From positions 62,001-126,000 of the forward strand of contig NZ_NFHH01000007.1 in NCBI RefSeq assembly GCF_002161285.1: a stretch of 64,000 bases of DNA. The letters run 5' to 3'. The notes beneath the pieces were generated by a model. It did no database searches. It was not told the DNA's origin and worked only from the letters and a program-made list of their open reading frames with translations. The stretch comes from Blautia sp. An81. Lineage in GTDB: Bacteria; Bacillota; Clostridia; Lachnospirales; Lachnospiraceae. Shown piece after piece: positions 42,395 to 51,240 of this stretch. How positions within the stretch are numbered: the stretch's first letter is position 1; every line of letters begins with the position of its first letter. The position numbers were made by a program, and so were the translations under genes.

Positions 42395-42992
42395 TTCGAT
42401 CAACCTCCCTTCTCTTCATCTTGAAAAACTCTACAATTTCTTCTCCTGTACCAAACATCAGCACGTCCAGATAGTCATTTATCTTTCTTTTATTTGCCAA
42501 TGCCTCCGTAAATAATTCGTGCCACTCTTCTTCCGGTTCTGGTCTGTAAAACTCTTTCCAGAACTGAATCCATTTCAGATACCTGATCAGCACGTCTGTT
42601 GCATGTTTCAACCACTGCTCCAGTTTTTCTCTAATTATCACAACTTTAGGTTTCTTTGATATCAAAGTATTCCTGCTTTGGTGTGTCCTTTTGTATTTGT
42701 TTCTGTCTTCGACTTTTATATCCAGTCCAAAATCTTCTATCAGCTTTTTCGTAGCTTCATACTGTGATATTCCAAATAACCTTGCTGTAAAATCTATTGC
42801 ATCACCACCCACTCCACATGCAAAGCAATGATACATTTTATCCGCCTTCATACTTGGGTGTCGGTCTTTATGAAACGGACAACACGCCATTCCATTTCTT
42901 TTTACTTTAATCCCGTAATGCTCCGCAGCCTGTCTGGCTGTCACACATTCTTTCACCTGTTCAAATAATGTCACTTCTACCTCCTGCTCCAC
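42330..42992 (-). CDS. CHC2 zinc-finger primase-like protein
   Basis: A 220-residue protein. The N-terminal 90 residues are a CHC2 zinc-finger domain of DnaG-type primases: GIKVKRNGMACCPFHKDRHPSMKADKMYHCFACGVGGDAIDFTARLFG. The C-terminal part is helical and basic with no TOPRIM catalytic core, so it may deliver the zinc domain only. It is translated upstream of the VapE helicase and overlaps it, forming a replication pair for the element. A GGAGG site precedes the ATG. Confidence 0.85.
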   Translation of the reverse strand: MEQEVEVTLFEQVKECVTARQAAEHYGIKVKRNGMACCPFHKDRHPSMKADKMYHCFACGVGGDAIDFTARLFGISQYEATKKLIEDFGLDIKVEDRNKYKRTHQSRNTLISKKPKVVIIREKLEQWLKHATDVLIRYLKWIQFWKEFYRPEPEEEWHELFTEALANKRKINDYLDVLMFGTGEEIVEFFKMKRREVDRIEKRINEYQREVLDGIRRYCE

Positions 42993-43060
42993 CGGGCAAG
43001 TCTCTGATGAACAGATATTCGGGAATTGTTGTATCTTTCAATTCGTGATATACTTAGCTT

Positions 43061-43127
43061 GTCAAGATGGTATATCAGTGAATCTGATTATCAGAGAACT
43101 TGCTCAGATATTTTGTCTGGGCTTTTT
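43061..43127 (+). ncRNA. Possible antisense RNA in the replication-gene leader
   Basis: On the plus strand, TATACT (43049-43054) with a weak TTGTTG -35 at 17 bases lies ahead of about 70 bases that contain TCTGATTATCAGA (a small stem) and a terminator-like GCTCAGA/TCTGGGC stem ending in CTTTTTC. This would be antisense to the leader of the primase/VapE operon, as in countertranscribed RNAs. The promoter is weak, so this is a suggestion. Confidence 0.3.
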
Positions 43128-43161
43128 CTTTTTGTCTGTCAGTAGTCATAGCTTTTGCTCC

Positions 43162-43332
43162 TTATACAAATCTCCTTGTAGGAATAATGATAATTTCAAA
43201 TTTGCTTCCGTCTTCTAATTCAAGAAGAATCACATAATCTGAATCCCGATCTGGTAATATGGAACTTATCTTCAACTTCTTACTATAGTTAATTGCATCA
43301 AATATTTTTCCGACTACTTTCTTTGTTTTCAT
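43162..43332 (-). CDS. Small hypothetical protein downstream of integrase
   Basis: A 56-residue ORF with ATG at 43332, GGAGG nine bases upstream, starting MKTKKVVGKIFDAINYSKKLKI and ending IIIIPTRRFV. The middle is acidic (LLELEDGSKFE). It begins 18 bases after the integrase stop and has a coherent strand-rich profile. It is probably co-transcribed with the integrase. Function unknown. Confidence 0.6.
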   Translation of the reverse strand: MKTKKVVGKIFDAINYSKKLKISSILPDRDSDYVILLELEDGSKFEIIIIPTRRFV

Positions 43333-43349
43333 TTACTTCTTCCTCCGTG

Positions 43350-44402
43350 TTAACGTTTGTTGTCCAGCATCTCAGCTACTTTTTTCTGCTGTGACGGGTA
43401 CAGATGCCCATAAGTGTTCAGTGTCATCTGAATATCTTTGTGCCCCAATCTTTCCTTGATAATCAATGGTTCTATGCCCTGATAGATTAAATATGCTACA
43501 TGGCTATGCCGGATATCATGCACTCTGATTGGTTTTACACCGGTCAATGCTTCATATTTCTTGAGACGTTTCTGCAGCGTTCTCGCCACAATCGGAAATA
43601 ACCGCTGATTTTCCGGAAATCCATAATGCTTCTTCGCATACTCCTGCACCTCTTCTTTAAGAAAATTAGGAATATCAATGGTACGGACTGAATTTTCTGT
43701 TTTTGGAGTATCAATCACATCTCTTTTCCTGATCCGGTTATAAGTCTTATTGATATGCAAAAGATTACCACTCATATCAAAGTCTGAAAGACTCAATGCC
43801 AGAAGTTCTCCTTCCCTGATTCCTGTCCAGAACAGGATTTCAAATATCAGATAATCCTCACTCTCTGGCTCAATCCCGGCGATAAAGCTGTCATATTCTG
43901 CTTTCGTCCAAAATTCCAGCTTATTAGCATCCGATTTCCCCATCTTTTTTACTTTCTTACATGGATTTTCCTTCAGATTGTAAATTTTCTGTGCATGATT
44001 AAACAGTGCATTTAACTGATTCTGAATCATACGCTCATAAGTCTTGCTGTAACCTTTTTCCTGAATGGTGTTCTGCCACTGGATAATCTCTGCCGGTGTG
44101 ATCTCATTCATTTTTCTTGTTCCAAAATACGGAACAATGTGCTTGTTCATCATGTGCTGCTTGTTACGGATTGAATTTTCTTTCAGTTCATTCTTTTTAT
44201 CTTCAAAATAGACTTGAATAAAACTGTTCATCTCCATTTTCATATCCGCTGCAGTCTTTCTTATGAATTCCTTTTCATAATTCAATGCTTCTTTCTTTGT
44301 CTTGAACCCTCTTTTCAGCTTCTGCGTTTTCTTACCTGTCCAGTCAATATAGCGGAAGCTCACATACCAGGTTCCCTGTGTTTTGTCCTTGTAAGCTGAC
44401 AT
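43350..44402 (-). CDS. int: Tyrosine site-specific integrase
   Basis: About 350 residues from the ATG at 44402 (GAAGGAGG upstream). An open frame runs 114 bases further up but lacks support. The N-terminal part has an arm-binding-type domain (MSAYKDKTQGTWYVSFRYIDWTGKK). The core-binding domain covers about residues 70-160. The catalytic residues are in GIREGELLALSLSDFD (first Arg), HDIRHSHVAYLI (His-x-x-Arg) and LGHKDIQMTLNTYGHLYP (His and the Tyr nucleophile). It should recombine the element with the 3' end of tuf, near CCCTCACG. It is the third gene from the tuf side on the minus strand, after the excisionase-like gene. Confidence 0.95.
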   Translation of the reverse strand: MSAYKDKTQGTWYVSFRYIDWTGKKTQKLKRGFKTKKEALNYEKEFIRKTAADMKMEMNSFIQVYFEDKKNELKENSIRNKQHMMNKHIVPYFGTRKMNEITPAEIIQWQNTIQEKGYSKTYERMIQNQLNALFNHAQKIYNLKENPCKKVKKMGKSDANKLEFWTKAEYDSFIAGIEPESEDYLIFEILFWTGIREGELLALSLSDFDMSGNLLHINKTYNRIRKRDVIDTPKTENSVRTIDIPNFLKEEVQEYAKKHYGFPENQRLFPIVARTLQKRLKKYEALTGVKPIRVHDIRHSHVAYLIYQGIEPLIIKERLGHKDIQMTLNTYGHLYPSQQKKVAEMLDNKR

Positions 44403-44415
44403 CTTAAAACCTCCT

Positions 44416-44607
44416 TCACACTGCTCTCTGAGAGCATCCATAAAATTTTGTTTCCCAGTAGGGACGTGGAATCTTTCCACGAACTGCCACATATCCTTCC
44501 TTTGCAAGTTCATCATTAAGCTGCTTCAGAATGGAATATGCTTTACTGCGTTTCACGCCTAATTCTTCCATGACATCATCAACAGTCATCATATAATTAG
44601 TTCTCAT
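44416..44607 (-). CDS. Excisionase-like helix-turn-helix protein
   Basis: About 63 residues from the ATG at 44607 (GGAGG with good spacing). Short helix-turn-helix: MMTVDDVMEELGVKRSKAYSILKQLNDELAKEGYVAVRGKIPRPYWETKFYG. This size and order, directly before the integrase, is usual for an excisionase/integrase-control protein of Clostridia elements. Its promoter carries an XRE operator in the spacer. Confidence 0.8.
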   Translation of the reverse strand: MRTNYMMTVDDVMEELGVKRSKAYSILKQLNDELAKEGYVAVRGKIPRPYWETKFYGCSQRAV

Positions 44608-44624
44608 AGCGTCCTCCTTTTTAG

Positions 44625-44777
44625 TCACTTTTGTGACTCTTTCGATGTTTTATACTATAATTCACTTTTGTGACTTTGTCAATAACCTTTTGCGAATTTT
44701 ATTTTTATATTCCATTCTACATTTTCATACTCTGCGAAAATCAACCTCTTTCGTATCATTCACTTTTGTGCTAGAAT
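44625..44777. promoter_or_regulatory. Divergent promoters with three XRE operators
   Basis: The palindrome TCACTTTTGTGA occurs at 44625-44636 and 44662-44673, and nearly intact (last base C) at 44760-44771. The minus-strand promoter for xis/int is TTGACA (44677-44682)-N17-TATAGT (44654-44659), with the second operator filling the spacer. The plus-strand regulator gene has an extended -10 TGCTAGAAT (44769-44777) overlapping the third operator. It looks like a lambda-style switch controlled by the adjacent XRE protein. Confidence 0.8.
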
Positions 44778-44809
44778 AGAATCACAAATATAACTAAGGA
44801 GGCAGCATT

Positions 44810-45343
44810 ATGGTAGGTAAAAAAATCCGGGCATACCGGGAATTCAGAGGGTACAGTCAGATACAGTTAGCCGAGCTGTCCGGCATTAACGTAGGTACGA
44901 TCAGAAAATATGAACTTGGAATCCGGAATCCAAAACCGGATCAGTTAGAAAAGATAGCAACTGCACTGGGATTAAATGTAAGTGTTTTTCTGGATTTTAA
45001 TATTGAAACAGTCGGAGATGTACTCTCCCTGTTGTTTTCTATTGATGATTCAGTAAACCTCTCGCTTGCAGAAACACCTGATCAGAAGGTTTCACTGACG
45101 TTCGATAATCCTACAATGCAGGACTTTTTCAGGAAATGGTGTCAATTTAAAAATGTCTATGAAAAGGAAAAAGCTGAAATATTAGCTATCGAAAATGAAG
45201 ATAAAAGACAGGAAGAACTAGATAAGCTGAACGCTACTCAGGAAGAATGGAAACTGCGTGCTATGGGAACTACGATAGGTTGTCATACTGTCGTAAAAAA
45301 GGGTACTGAAGATACTATTATCAAGACATATGATCTTACATAA
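44810..45343 (+). CDS. XRE-family repressor
   Basis: A 177-residue protein. The first 60 residues are a Cro/CI-type helix-turn-helix: MVGKKIRAYREFRGYSQIQLAELSGINVGTIRKYELGIRNPKPDQLEKIATALGLNV. The rest is helical and partly acidic, with no peptidase motif for self-cleavage. The ATG follows AAGGAGGCAGCATT. It is divergent from the excisionase/integrase genes, whose promoters carry three palindromes, so it probably represses integration and excision. The end overlaps the adjacent DUF2971 frame. Confidence 0.88.
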   Translation: MVGKKIRAYREFRGYSQIQLAELSGINVGTIRKYELGIRNPKPDQLEKIATALGLNVSVFLDFNIETVGDVLSLLFSIDDSVNLSLAETPDQKVSLTFDNPTMQDFFRKWCQFKNVYEKEKAEILAIENEDKRQEELDKLNATQEEWKLRAMGTTIGCHTVVKKGTEDTIIKTYDLT

Positions 45344-45359
45344 GGAGGTGTTAAAACTC

Positions 45360-46187
45360 ATGAATCAATGTACTGATTTTTTGTACCATTATACAAGTAT
45401 TGAAACTTTGGCGTTGATTCTTAGCAATCGAACATTCAGATTAAATTCTCTTGATCAGATGGACGATTTGCAAGAAAAAGAAACTTCTGATATAAAGAAT
45501 ATCGGACAATTTTGTTATATCAGTTCATGGACCGATGATGAAACTGAAAGTATACCGATGTGGAAAATGTACAGTTCTCTTGATTCCGGTGTTAGAATAA
45601 AATTAAAAGCAAATCCTTTCAAGTTATTTGAGAATACTCCTGAATCAATAAAAGAGGTTAGTGTCCTTCCTGTAACTGATGAATCCAATGGTGTTTATCT
45701 TAAATCGATAATTCCTATAGCTGACATGATGAAAAAAGGCTACATCTGTCCTGCAGCAATGAGTAATAACATTTTGCATAAAGTTGAATATACTTCGGAT
45801 CCTAGTAAATTATATCCAAAACTAGTTACTTATGAGGGTGATAAATTTTCTATTTCCCTAGGAACCCTGGGAATTCATAAAAATATACATTGGGAATTTC
45901 AACATGAATGGAGATATATTTTACAATTTTATCCTGTAAATATTAATCAAGATCCTAATATACTTCCAACGTCTGTCCAAATAATGGCAAATAAGATTTT
46001 ACATGGACTTGAAAAGCAACCATTCCCGTTCTATGATTTACAACTAGACGATGTTGCTTTTTCCGAAATGGAAATTACTCTAAGCCCCAAAATAAGTGCT
46101 GGATATCGTTTAATCGTAAATTCCCTTATAGAAAAATATAATCCTAGTGCCTTAATTCATAATAGTTCTTTATTAGGTTTAATATAA
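45360..46187 (+). CDS. DUF2971 family protein
   Basis: About 275 residues from the ATG at 45360 (AAGGAGGTG upstream), starting MNQCTDFLYHYTSIETLALILSNRTFRLNSLDQMDDLQEKE, the typical DUF2971 beginning. Conserved later parts are ISSWTDDETESIPMWKMYSSLDSGVRIKLKANPF and FQHEWRYILQFYP. The fold is uncharacterised, but the family is common on phages and mobile elements, sometimes near defence genes. It follows the XRE gene by 16 bases and may be co-transcribed. Role unknown. Confidence 0.85.
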   Translation: MNQCTDFLYHYTSIETLALILSNRTFRLNSLDQMDDLQEKETSDIKNIGQFCYISSWTDDETESIPMWKMYSSLDSGVRIKLKANPFKLFENTPESIKEVSVLPVTDESNGVYLKSIIPIADMMKKGYICPAAMSNNILHKVEYTSDPSKLYPKLVTYEGDKFSISLGTLGIHKNIHWEFQHEWRYILQFYPVNINQDPNILPTSVQIMANKILHGLEKQPFPFYDLQLDDVAFSEMEITLSPKISAGYRLIVNSLIEKYNPSALIHNSSLLGLI

Positions 46188-46194
46188 TTTGGAA

Positions 46195-46217
46195 ATTTTG
46201 TTATCATTCTGTTATCA
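46195..46217. repeat. Element-end repeat, right copy
   Basis: Partner of 33792-33814: starts ATTTTGTTATCAT and ends TGTTATCA, same orientation, two mismatches. It lies 230 bases from the tuf junction; the left copy is 100 bases from the other. It also shares its GTTATC core with stems around 33590-33605 and 46357-46372. Confidence 0.6.
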
Positions 46218-46303
46218 CAAGCGGTTGTCAGGATAATCTCCCGGCAACCGTTTTTCTATACTGTTCGTTATTCTTTTCTACCCTTTTATATATTTCCAGG
46301 CAA

Positions 46304-46335
46304 CAGAAAAACCCGTAGAACCGAAGTTCTACGGG
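46304..46335 (-). terminator. Terminator of the present tuf, supplied by the element
   Basis: CCCGTAGAAC (46312-46321) pairs with GTTCTACGGG (46326-46335) around CGAA, and on the minus strand a T-run follows (GGGTTTTTCTG). It is analogous to 33535-33568 but differs in stem sequence. The segment 46348-46380 likewise parallels 33581-33614. The element thus carries a complete tuf ending. Confidence 0.8.
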
Positions 46336-46392
46336 CTTCTTACGTTTGGACACAACGTTATCTTGCGATAACAAATCTATATTCAGATTATA

Positions 46393-47586
46393 TTACTCGA
46401 TAACGGAAGCCACACGTCCAGATCCTACAGTACGTCCGCCCTCACGGATAGCGAATGTAAGACCCTGGCTCATAGCGATTGGGTGGATCAGTTCGATTGT
46501 CATTTCTACGTTATCACCAGGCATGCACATTTCTGTACCTTCTGGCAGTAAGCAAACACCAGTTACGTCTGTTGTTCTGAAGTAGAACTGTGGACGGTAG
46601 TTGTTGAAGAATGGTGTATGACGGCCACCTTCGTCTTTTGTCAGAACGTAAACCTGAGCTGTGAATTTTGTATGGCAGGTAATTGTTCCTGGTTTAGCCA
46701 GAACCTGTCCTCTTTCGATTTCGTTTCTCTGAACACCACGAAGCAGAGCACCGATGTTATCACCAGCCTGAGCCTCGTCTAACAGCTTACGGAACATTTC
46801 GATTCCAGTTACAACAACTTTACGTGTTTCTTCTTTCAGACCAACGATTTCAACTTCTTCAGATACATGCAGTGTACCAGCTTCTACTCTACCAGTAGCA
46901 ACTGTACCACGTCCTGTGATGGAGAATACGTCCTCTACAGGCATGATGAATGGTTTGTCTGTGTCACGCTGTGGATCTGGGATATAGCTGTCAACAGCAT
47001 CCATCAGTTCCATAACTTTGTCGCCCCACTCGCTGTCTGGATCTTCCAGAGCTTTCAGAGCAGAACCCTGGATGATTGGTGTGTCATCGCCTGGGAACTC
47101 GTACTCGTTCAGCAGTTCACGGATTTCCATATCTACCAGCTCAAGAAGCTCTTCGTCGTCAACCATATCACATTTGTTCATGAAAACAACGATGTAAGGA
47201 ACGCCTACCTGACGAGACAGCAGGATGTGCTCTTTTGTCTGAGCCATAACACCGTCTGTAGCAGCTACTACTAAGATAGCTCCATCCATCTGAGCTGCAC
47301 CTGTGATCATGTTCTTAACGTAGTCAGCATGTCCTGGGCAGTCAACGTGTGCATAGTGACGTTTTTCTGTTTCATACTCAACGTGTGCTGTAGAGATTGT
47401 GATACCACGTTCTCTTTCTTCTGGAGCTTTATCAATGTTCTCGAAATCTGTAGCTGTGTTACCAGCAACTCTGTGAGAAAGTACTTTTGTGATAGCAGCT
47501 GTTAAAGTTGTTTTACCATGGTCAACGTGTCCGATGGTACCAATGTTACAATGCGGTTTGCTTCTTTCAAATTTAGCTTTAGCCAT
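46393..47586 (-). CDS. tuf: Elongation factor Tu
   Basis: A 397-residue GTPase that brings aminoacyl-tRNA to the ribosome. G1 is [10 protein letters not shown]3 is [21 protein letters not shown]4 is NKCDMVD, and G5 is SALKAL. Domains 2 and 3 are complete, ending [11 protein letters not shown]. The last 17-18 codons come from the mobile element: homology to the displaced host copy at 33640 begins near GGE codons. It follows fusA after a 135-base leader with three hairpins. Confidence 0.98.
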   Translation of the reverse strand: MAKAKFERSKPHCNIGTIGHVDHGKTTLTAAITKVLSHRVAGNTATDFENIDKAPEERERGITISTAHVEYETEKRHYAHVDCPGHADYVKNMITGAAQMDGAILVVAATDGVMAQTKEHILLSRQVGVPYIVVFMNKCDMVDDEELLELVDMEIRELLNEYEFPGDDTPIIQGSALKALEDPDSEWGDKVMELMDAVDSYIPDPQRDTDKPFIMPVEDVFSITGRGTVATGRVEAGTLHVSEEVEIVGLKEETRKVVVTGIEMFRKLLDEAQAGDNIGALLRGVQRNEIERGQVLAKPGTITCHTKFTAQVYVLTKDEGGRHTPFFNNYRPQFYFRTTDVTGVCLLPEGTEMCMPGDNVEMTIELIHPIAMSQGLTFAIREGGRTVGSGRVASVIE

Positions 47587-47646
47587 TTTGAATGTCCTCC
47601 TTGTTTAACATGCGCCCCGTCTGGGCAAATTTTAATTTTTGTTGTT

Positions 47647-47711
47647 GCCTCATAACGAGGCGGTTGATATAGTCAACCTGCTATCCTTGATTATATTGCA
47701 AATCAAGGATA
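47647..47711 (-). promoter_or_regulatory. Three hairpins between fusA and tuf
   Basis: GCCTC/GAGGC (47647-47661), GGTTGA/TCAACC (47662-47678) and TATCCTTGAT/ATCAAGGATA (47682-47711) stand in series in the tuf leader. The last one follows directly on the fusA stop. They lack a long T-run, so they may control RNA stability or attenuation rather than end transcription. Confidence 0.5.
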
Positions 47712-47721
47712 TTTGCAAGGT

Positions 47722-49842
47722 TTATTTACCTGATTTTCCTGCCAGAACCTTTTCCTGTACAGACTTGGGAACCTGCTCATATTTCTCAAAGAACATAGAG
47801 TAGTTACCACGTCCCTGAGTTCTGGAACGCAGGTCTGTTGCGTATCCGAACATCTCTGCCAGAGGAACGAATCCACGGATCATTTTACCTCCGCCGATAT
47901 CGTCCATACCTTCGATACGTCCGCGGCGGGAGTTGATATCACCGATAACATCACCCATGTAGTCTTCAGGAGTTGTAACTTCGACTCTCATGATAGGCTC
48001 CAGAAGGATCGGAGCTCCTTTTGACATAGCATCTTTGAATGCAAGAGAACCTGCAATGTGGAATGCCATTTCAGAGGAGTCCACTTCATGGTAGGATCCG
48101 TCATATACATTTGCATGGATGCCCACTACAGGGAATCCGCCCAGGATACCGGCTCTCATAGCCTCTTCGATACCTTCGCCTACTGCTGGAATGTATTCCT
48201 TCGGAATAGCACCACCAACAACAGTAGATTCAAACTTATAAGTTTCCTCACCGTTTGCATCCATAGGCTCGAATTTAACTTTACAGTGACCGTACTGTCC
48301 ACGACCACCAGACTGTTTTGCATATTTGCTGTCAACATCAACTGGTTTTGTGATTGTCTCTTTGTAAGCAACCTGAGGAGCACCTACGTTAGCTTCTACT
48401 TTGAACTCACGAAGAAGACGGTCAACGATGATCTCCAGGTGAAGCTCACCCATACCGGCGATAATCGTCTGTCCAGTTTCCTGATCTGTATGAGCACGGA
48501 AAGTTGGGTCTTCCTCTGCAAGTTTTGCAAGAGCTTCGCCCAGTTTGCCCTGACCTGCTTTTGTCTTAGGCTCAATAGCCAGCTCGATAACAGGATCCGG
48601 GAATTCCATGGACTCCAGGATTACAGGATGCTGCTCATCACAGAGTGTATCACCTGTAGTTGTGAACTTGAAGCCGATAGCGGCTGCAATATCACCGGAA
48701 TATACTTTATCCAGCTCCTGACGCTTGTTGGCATGCATCTGCAGGATACGTCCAACACGCTCTTTTTTGCCTTTTGTAGCGTTCAGTACATAAGAACCGG
48801 AGTTCATAGTACCTGAATAAACTCTGAAGTATGCCAGCTTACCAACGAATGGGTCTGTCATGATCTTGAATGCCAGAGCTGCGAAAGGCTCTTCATCAGA
48901 AGCATGTTTCTCGATTTCATTTCCTTCAAGGTCTGTACCTTTGATAGCAGGAATATCTGTAGGTGCAGGCATGTACTCCAGGATCGCATCCAGAAGTTTC
49001 TGTACACCTTTGTTTCTGTAAGCAGATCCGCAGCATACAGGAACAGCTGCACACTCGCAGGTAGCCTTTCTCAGAACTTTTTTCAGTTCCTCAATGCTTG
49101 GCTCTTCACCTTCCAGATATGCCATCATCAGGTCGTCGTCCAGCTCACAGATTTTTTCTACTAATTCTGTGTGGTACAGCTCAGCCTCTTCCTGCATATC
49201 TTCAGGGATATCGGTAACAGAAATATCGTCACCTTTCTCATCATTGTAGATGTAAGCCTGCATTTCAAACAGGTCGATGATTCCTTTGAATTCATCTTCC
49301 TTACCGATTGGAAGCTGAACGCAGATCGCATTCTTTCCCAAACGGGTTTTGATCTGGTCTACAGCATTGTAGAAGTTTGCACCTAAAATGTCCATCTTAT
49401 TGATGAAAGCCATACGTGGTACATTGTAAGTGTCAGCCTGACGCCATACGTTTTCTGACTGGGGTTCTACACCGCCCTTAGCACAGAATACACCAACAGC
49501 GCCGTCCAGAACACGCAGAGAACGCTCAACCTCTACAGTAAAGTCTACGTGTCCAGGTGTATCAATGATATTGATACGATGCTCTAAAGCACCGGCCTTT
49601 GGTTTTGTCTTCTCTTCCAGTGTCCAGTGACATGTTGTGGCAGCGGAAGTAATTGTGATACCTCTTTCCTGCTCCTGCTCCATCCAGTCCATGGTAGCAG
49701 TACCTTCATGAGTATCACCAATCTTATAGTTTACACCGGTATAGTATAAGATACGCTCTGTCAGAGTTGTCTTACCGGCATCGATGTGTGCCATAATACC
49801 AATGTTTCTGGTTCTCTCTAATGGATATTCTCTTCCAGCCAA
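47722..49842 (-). CDS. fusA: Elongation factor G
   Basis: A 706-residue translocase. G1 is [19 protein letters not shown], switch II is [23 protein letters not shown]4 is FINKMDILG. All five domains are present with the expected length; domain IV begins near [11 protein letters not shown]. It works with the ribosome to move tRNA and mRNA. Located between rpsG and tuf in the standard str-operon order, with a 15-base gap to rpsG. Confidence 0.98.
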   Translation of the reverse strand: MAGREYPLERTRNIGIMAHIDAGKTTLTERILYYTGVNYKIGDTHEGTATMDWMEQEQERGITITSAATTCHWTLEEKTKPKAGALEHRINIIDTPGHVDFTVEVERSLRVLDGAVGVFCAKGGVEPQSENVWRQADTYNVPRMAFINKMDILGANFYNAVDQIKTRLGKNAICVQLPIGKEDEFKGIIDLFEMQAYIYNDEKGDDISVTDIPEDMQEEAELYHTELVEKICELDDDLMMAYLEGEEPSIEELKKVLRKATCECAAVPVCCGSAYRNKGVQKLLDAILEYMPAPTDIPAIKGTDLEGNEIEKHASDEEPFAALAFKIMTDPFVGKLAYFRVYSGTMNSGSYVLNATKGKKERVGRILQMHANKRQELDKVYSGDIAAAIGFKFTTTGDTLCDEQHPVILESMEFPDPVIELAIEPKTKAGQGKLGEALAKLAEEDPTFRAHTDQETGQTIIAGMGELHLEIIVDRLLREFKVEANVGAPQVAYKETITKPVDVDSKYAKQSGGRGQYGHCKVKFEPMDANGEETYKFESTVVGGAIPKEYIPAVGEGIEEAMRAGILGGFPVVGIHANVYDGSYHEVDSSEMAFHIAGSLAFKDAMSKGAPILLEPIMRVEVTTPEDYMGDVIGDINSRRGRIEGMDDIGGGKMIRGFVPLAEMFGYATDLRSRTQGRGNYSMFFEKYEQVPKSVQEKVLAGKSGK

Positions 49843-49857
49843 TTGGATTTCCTCCTC

Positions 49858-50355
<498 letters not shown>

Positions 50356-50538
50356 TTAAATCATAGGTACTCACACAAACTATTCTGCATGTTCGCACTC
50401 GGTATCTTCTCTATATAAACCCGCAGCCACTTATGGGCTTATGGAATCCCGGTACAATTTAATAGTTCTCTGTGACTTCTATGAATTCATCATAACAGCC
50501 TTGGCTGTTATTCTGGATTTATAAATTTAGTCGCTTAA

Positions 50539-50952
50539 TTATTTTTTCGGTCTCTTAGCGCCGTATTTAGAACGGGCCTGACGTCTGTTAGCAACGCCTG
50601 CGGTATCTAATGTACCACGGATGATGTGGTATCTGGTACCTGGTAAGTCTTTTACCCTACCGCCACGGATCAGAACAACGCTGTGCTCCTGTAAGTTGTG
50701 ACCTTCTCCTGGAATGTAGCTTGTTACTTCGATTCCATTTGAAAGACGAACTCTGGCGATCTTTCTAAGAGCTGAGTTAGGCTTCTTAGGTGTAGCAGTC
50801 TTAACAGCAGTACATACACCTCTCTTCTGTGGAGAAGACATATCGGAAGTTTTTTTCCGTAAAGAGTTGTAGCTCTTCTGAAGTGCAGGTGCTGTAGACT
50901 TCTTGGTTGTAGTCTGGCGTCCTTTTCTTACTAACTGATTAAATGTTGGCAT
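50539..50952 (-). CDS. rpsL: 30S ribosomal protein S12
   Basis: 137 residues, starting [29 protein letters not shown] and holding [58 protein letters not shown], the decoding-site region with the Lys usually mutated in streptomycin resistance (PKKPNS: wild-type Lys). It ends with [11 protein letters not shown]. First gene of the rpsL-rpsG-fusA-tuf operon, with a strong promoter at 51088-51116. Confidence 0.98.
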   Translation of the reverse strand: MPTFNQLVRKGRQTTTKKSTAPALQKSYNSLRKKTSDMSSPQKRGVCTAVKTATPKKPNSALRKIARVRLSNGIEVTSYIPGEGHNLQEHSVVLIRGGRVKDLPGTRYHIIRGTLDTAGVANRRQARSKYGAKRPKK

Positions 50953-51087
50953 TCCTTTTCACCTCCTGTAGAATTTGCGGGTCCTTCTATAATATATATA
51001 GAAGGAATAGTGGCTGCCAGTTATTCATCCTCATGAATAAACTTTTTCGCACACAAAAAAAACTTGCGTATTTTTGCACGCTCTCTC

Positions 51088-51116
51088 ATTATATCCACCA
51101 GTATTTTTCCTGTCAA
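51088..51116 (-). promoter_or_regulatory. Promoter of the rpsL-rpsG-fusA-tuf operon
   Basis: TTGACA (51111-51116), 17 bases, TATAAT (51088-51093) on the minus strand, a perfect consensus. The leader of about 130 bases has a stem CCTTCTATA/TATAGAAGG (50983-51005) just before the rpsL ribosome site. That stem may be used for autoregulation. Confidence 0.85.
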
Positions 51117-51170
51117 GGATTTTTTTTAAATTTCTCAAGTTTTGCCCCTAGAAATCCCCGAAACGCGCAA

Positions 51171-51212
51171 AAAAGCTATGGGCCCTTTTCAGTACCCACA
51201 GCTTTTCTTCTA
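51171..51212 (-). terminator. Terminator of the sugar transporter operon
   Basis: A stem with arms near 51171-51182 and 51195-51206 (AAAGCTATGGG with CCCACAGCTTTT, one mismatch). A T-run follows on the minus strand. It separates the transporter operon from the str promoter. Confidence 0.75.
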
Positions 51213-51240
51213 TTTTTAAAATTCTTCCCGGCTTTCTGTC

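Larger units (their letters stand above)
33686..46446. mobile_element. Integrative mobilizable element in the 3' end of tuf
   Basis: About 12.8 kb. The shared junction CCCTCACG occurs at 33686-33693 and 46439-46446, inside codons for the EF-Tu C-terminus. From the tuf side inward it carries DUF2971 and XRE genes, excisionase-like and integrase genes, a CHC2 primase and VapE helicase, MobV relaxase, TnpV, Vsr, and a restriction-modification/ATPase group. It encodes no type IV secretion system, so it needs a helper to transfer. It supplies a substitute tuf tail and terminator, so tuf stays intact. The restriction-modification part is visibly more AT-rich than the host DNA. Exact ends are inferred from sequence comparison within the window. 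Confidence 0.85.

Noticed and set aside
43060-43160. 24-codon minus-strand ORF with an AGGAG site in the primase leader
   Set aside because: It ends after 24 codons, and the following sequence continues a plausible frame only after a frameshift. Evidence is too thin to call a gene or pseudogene.
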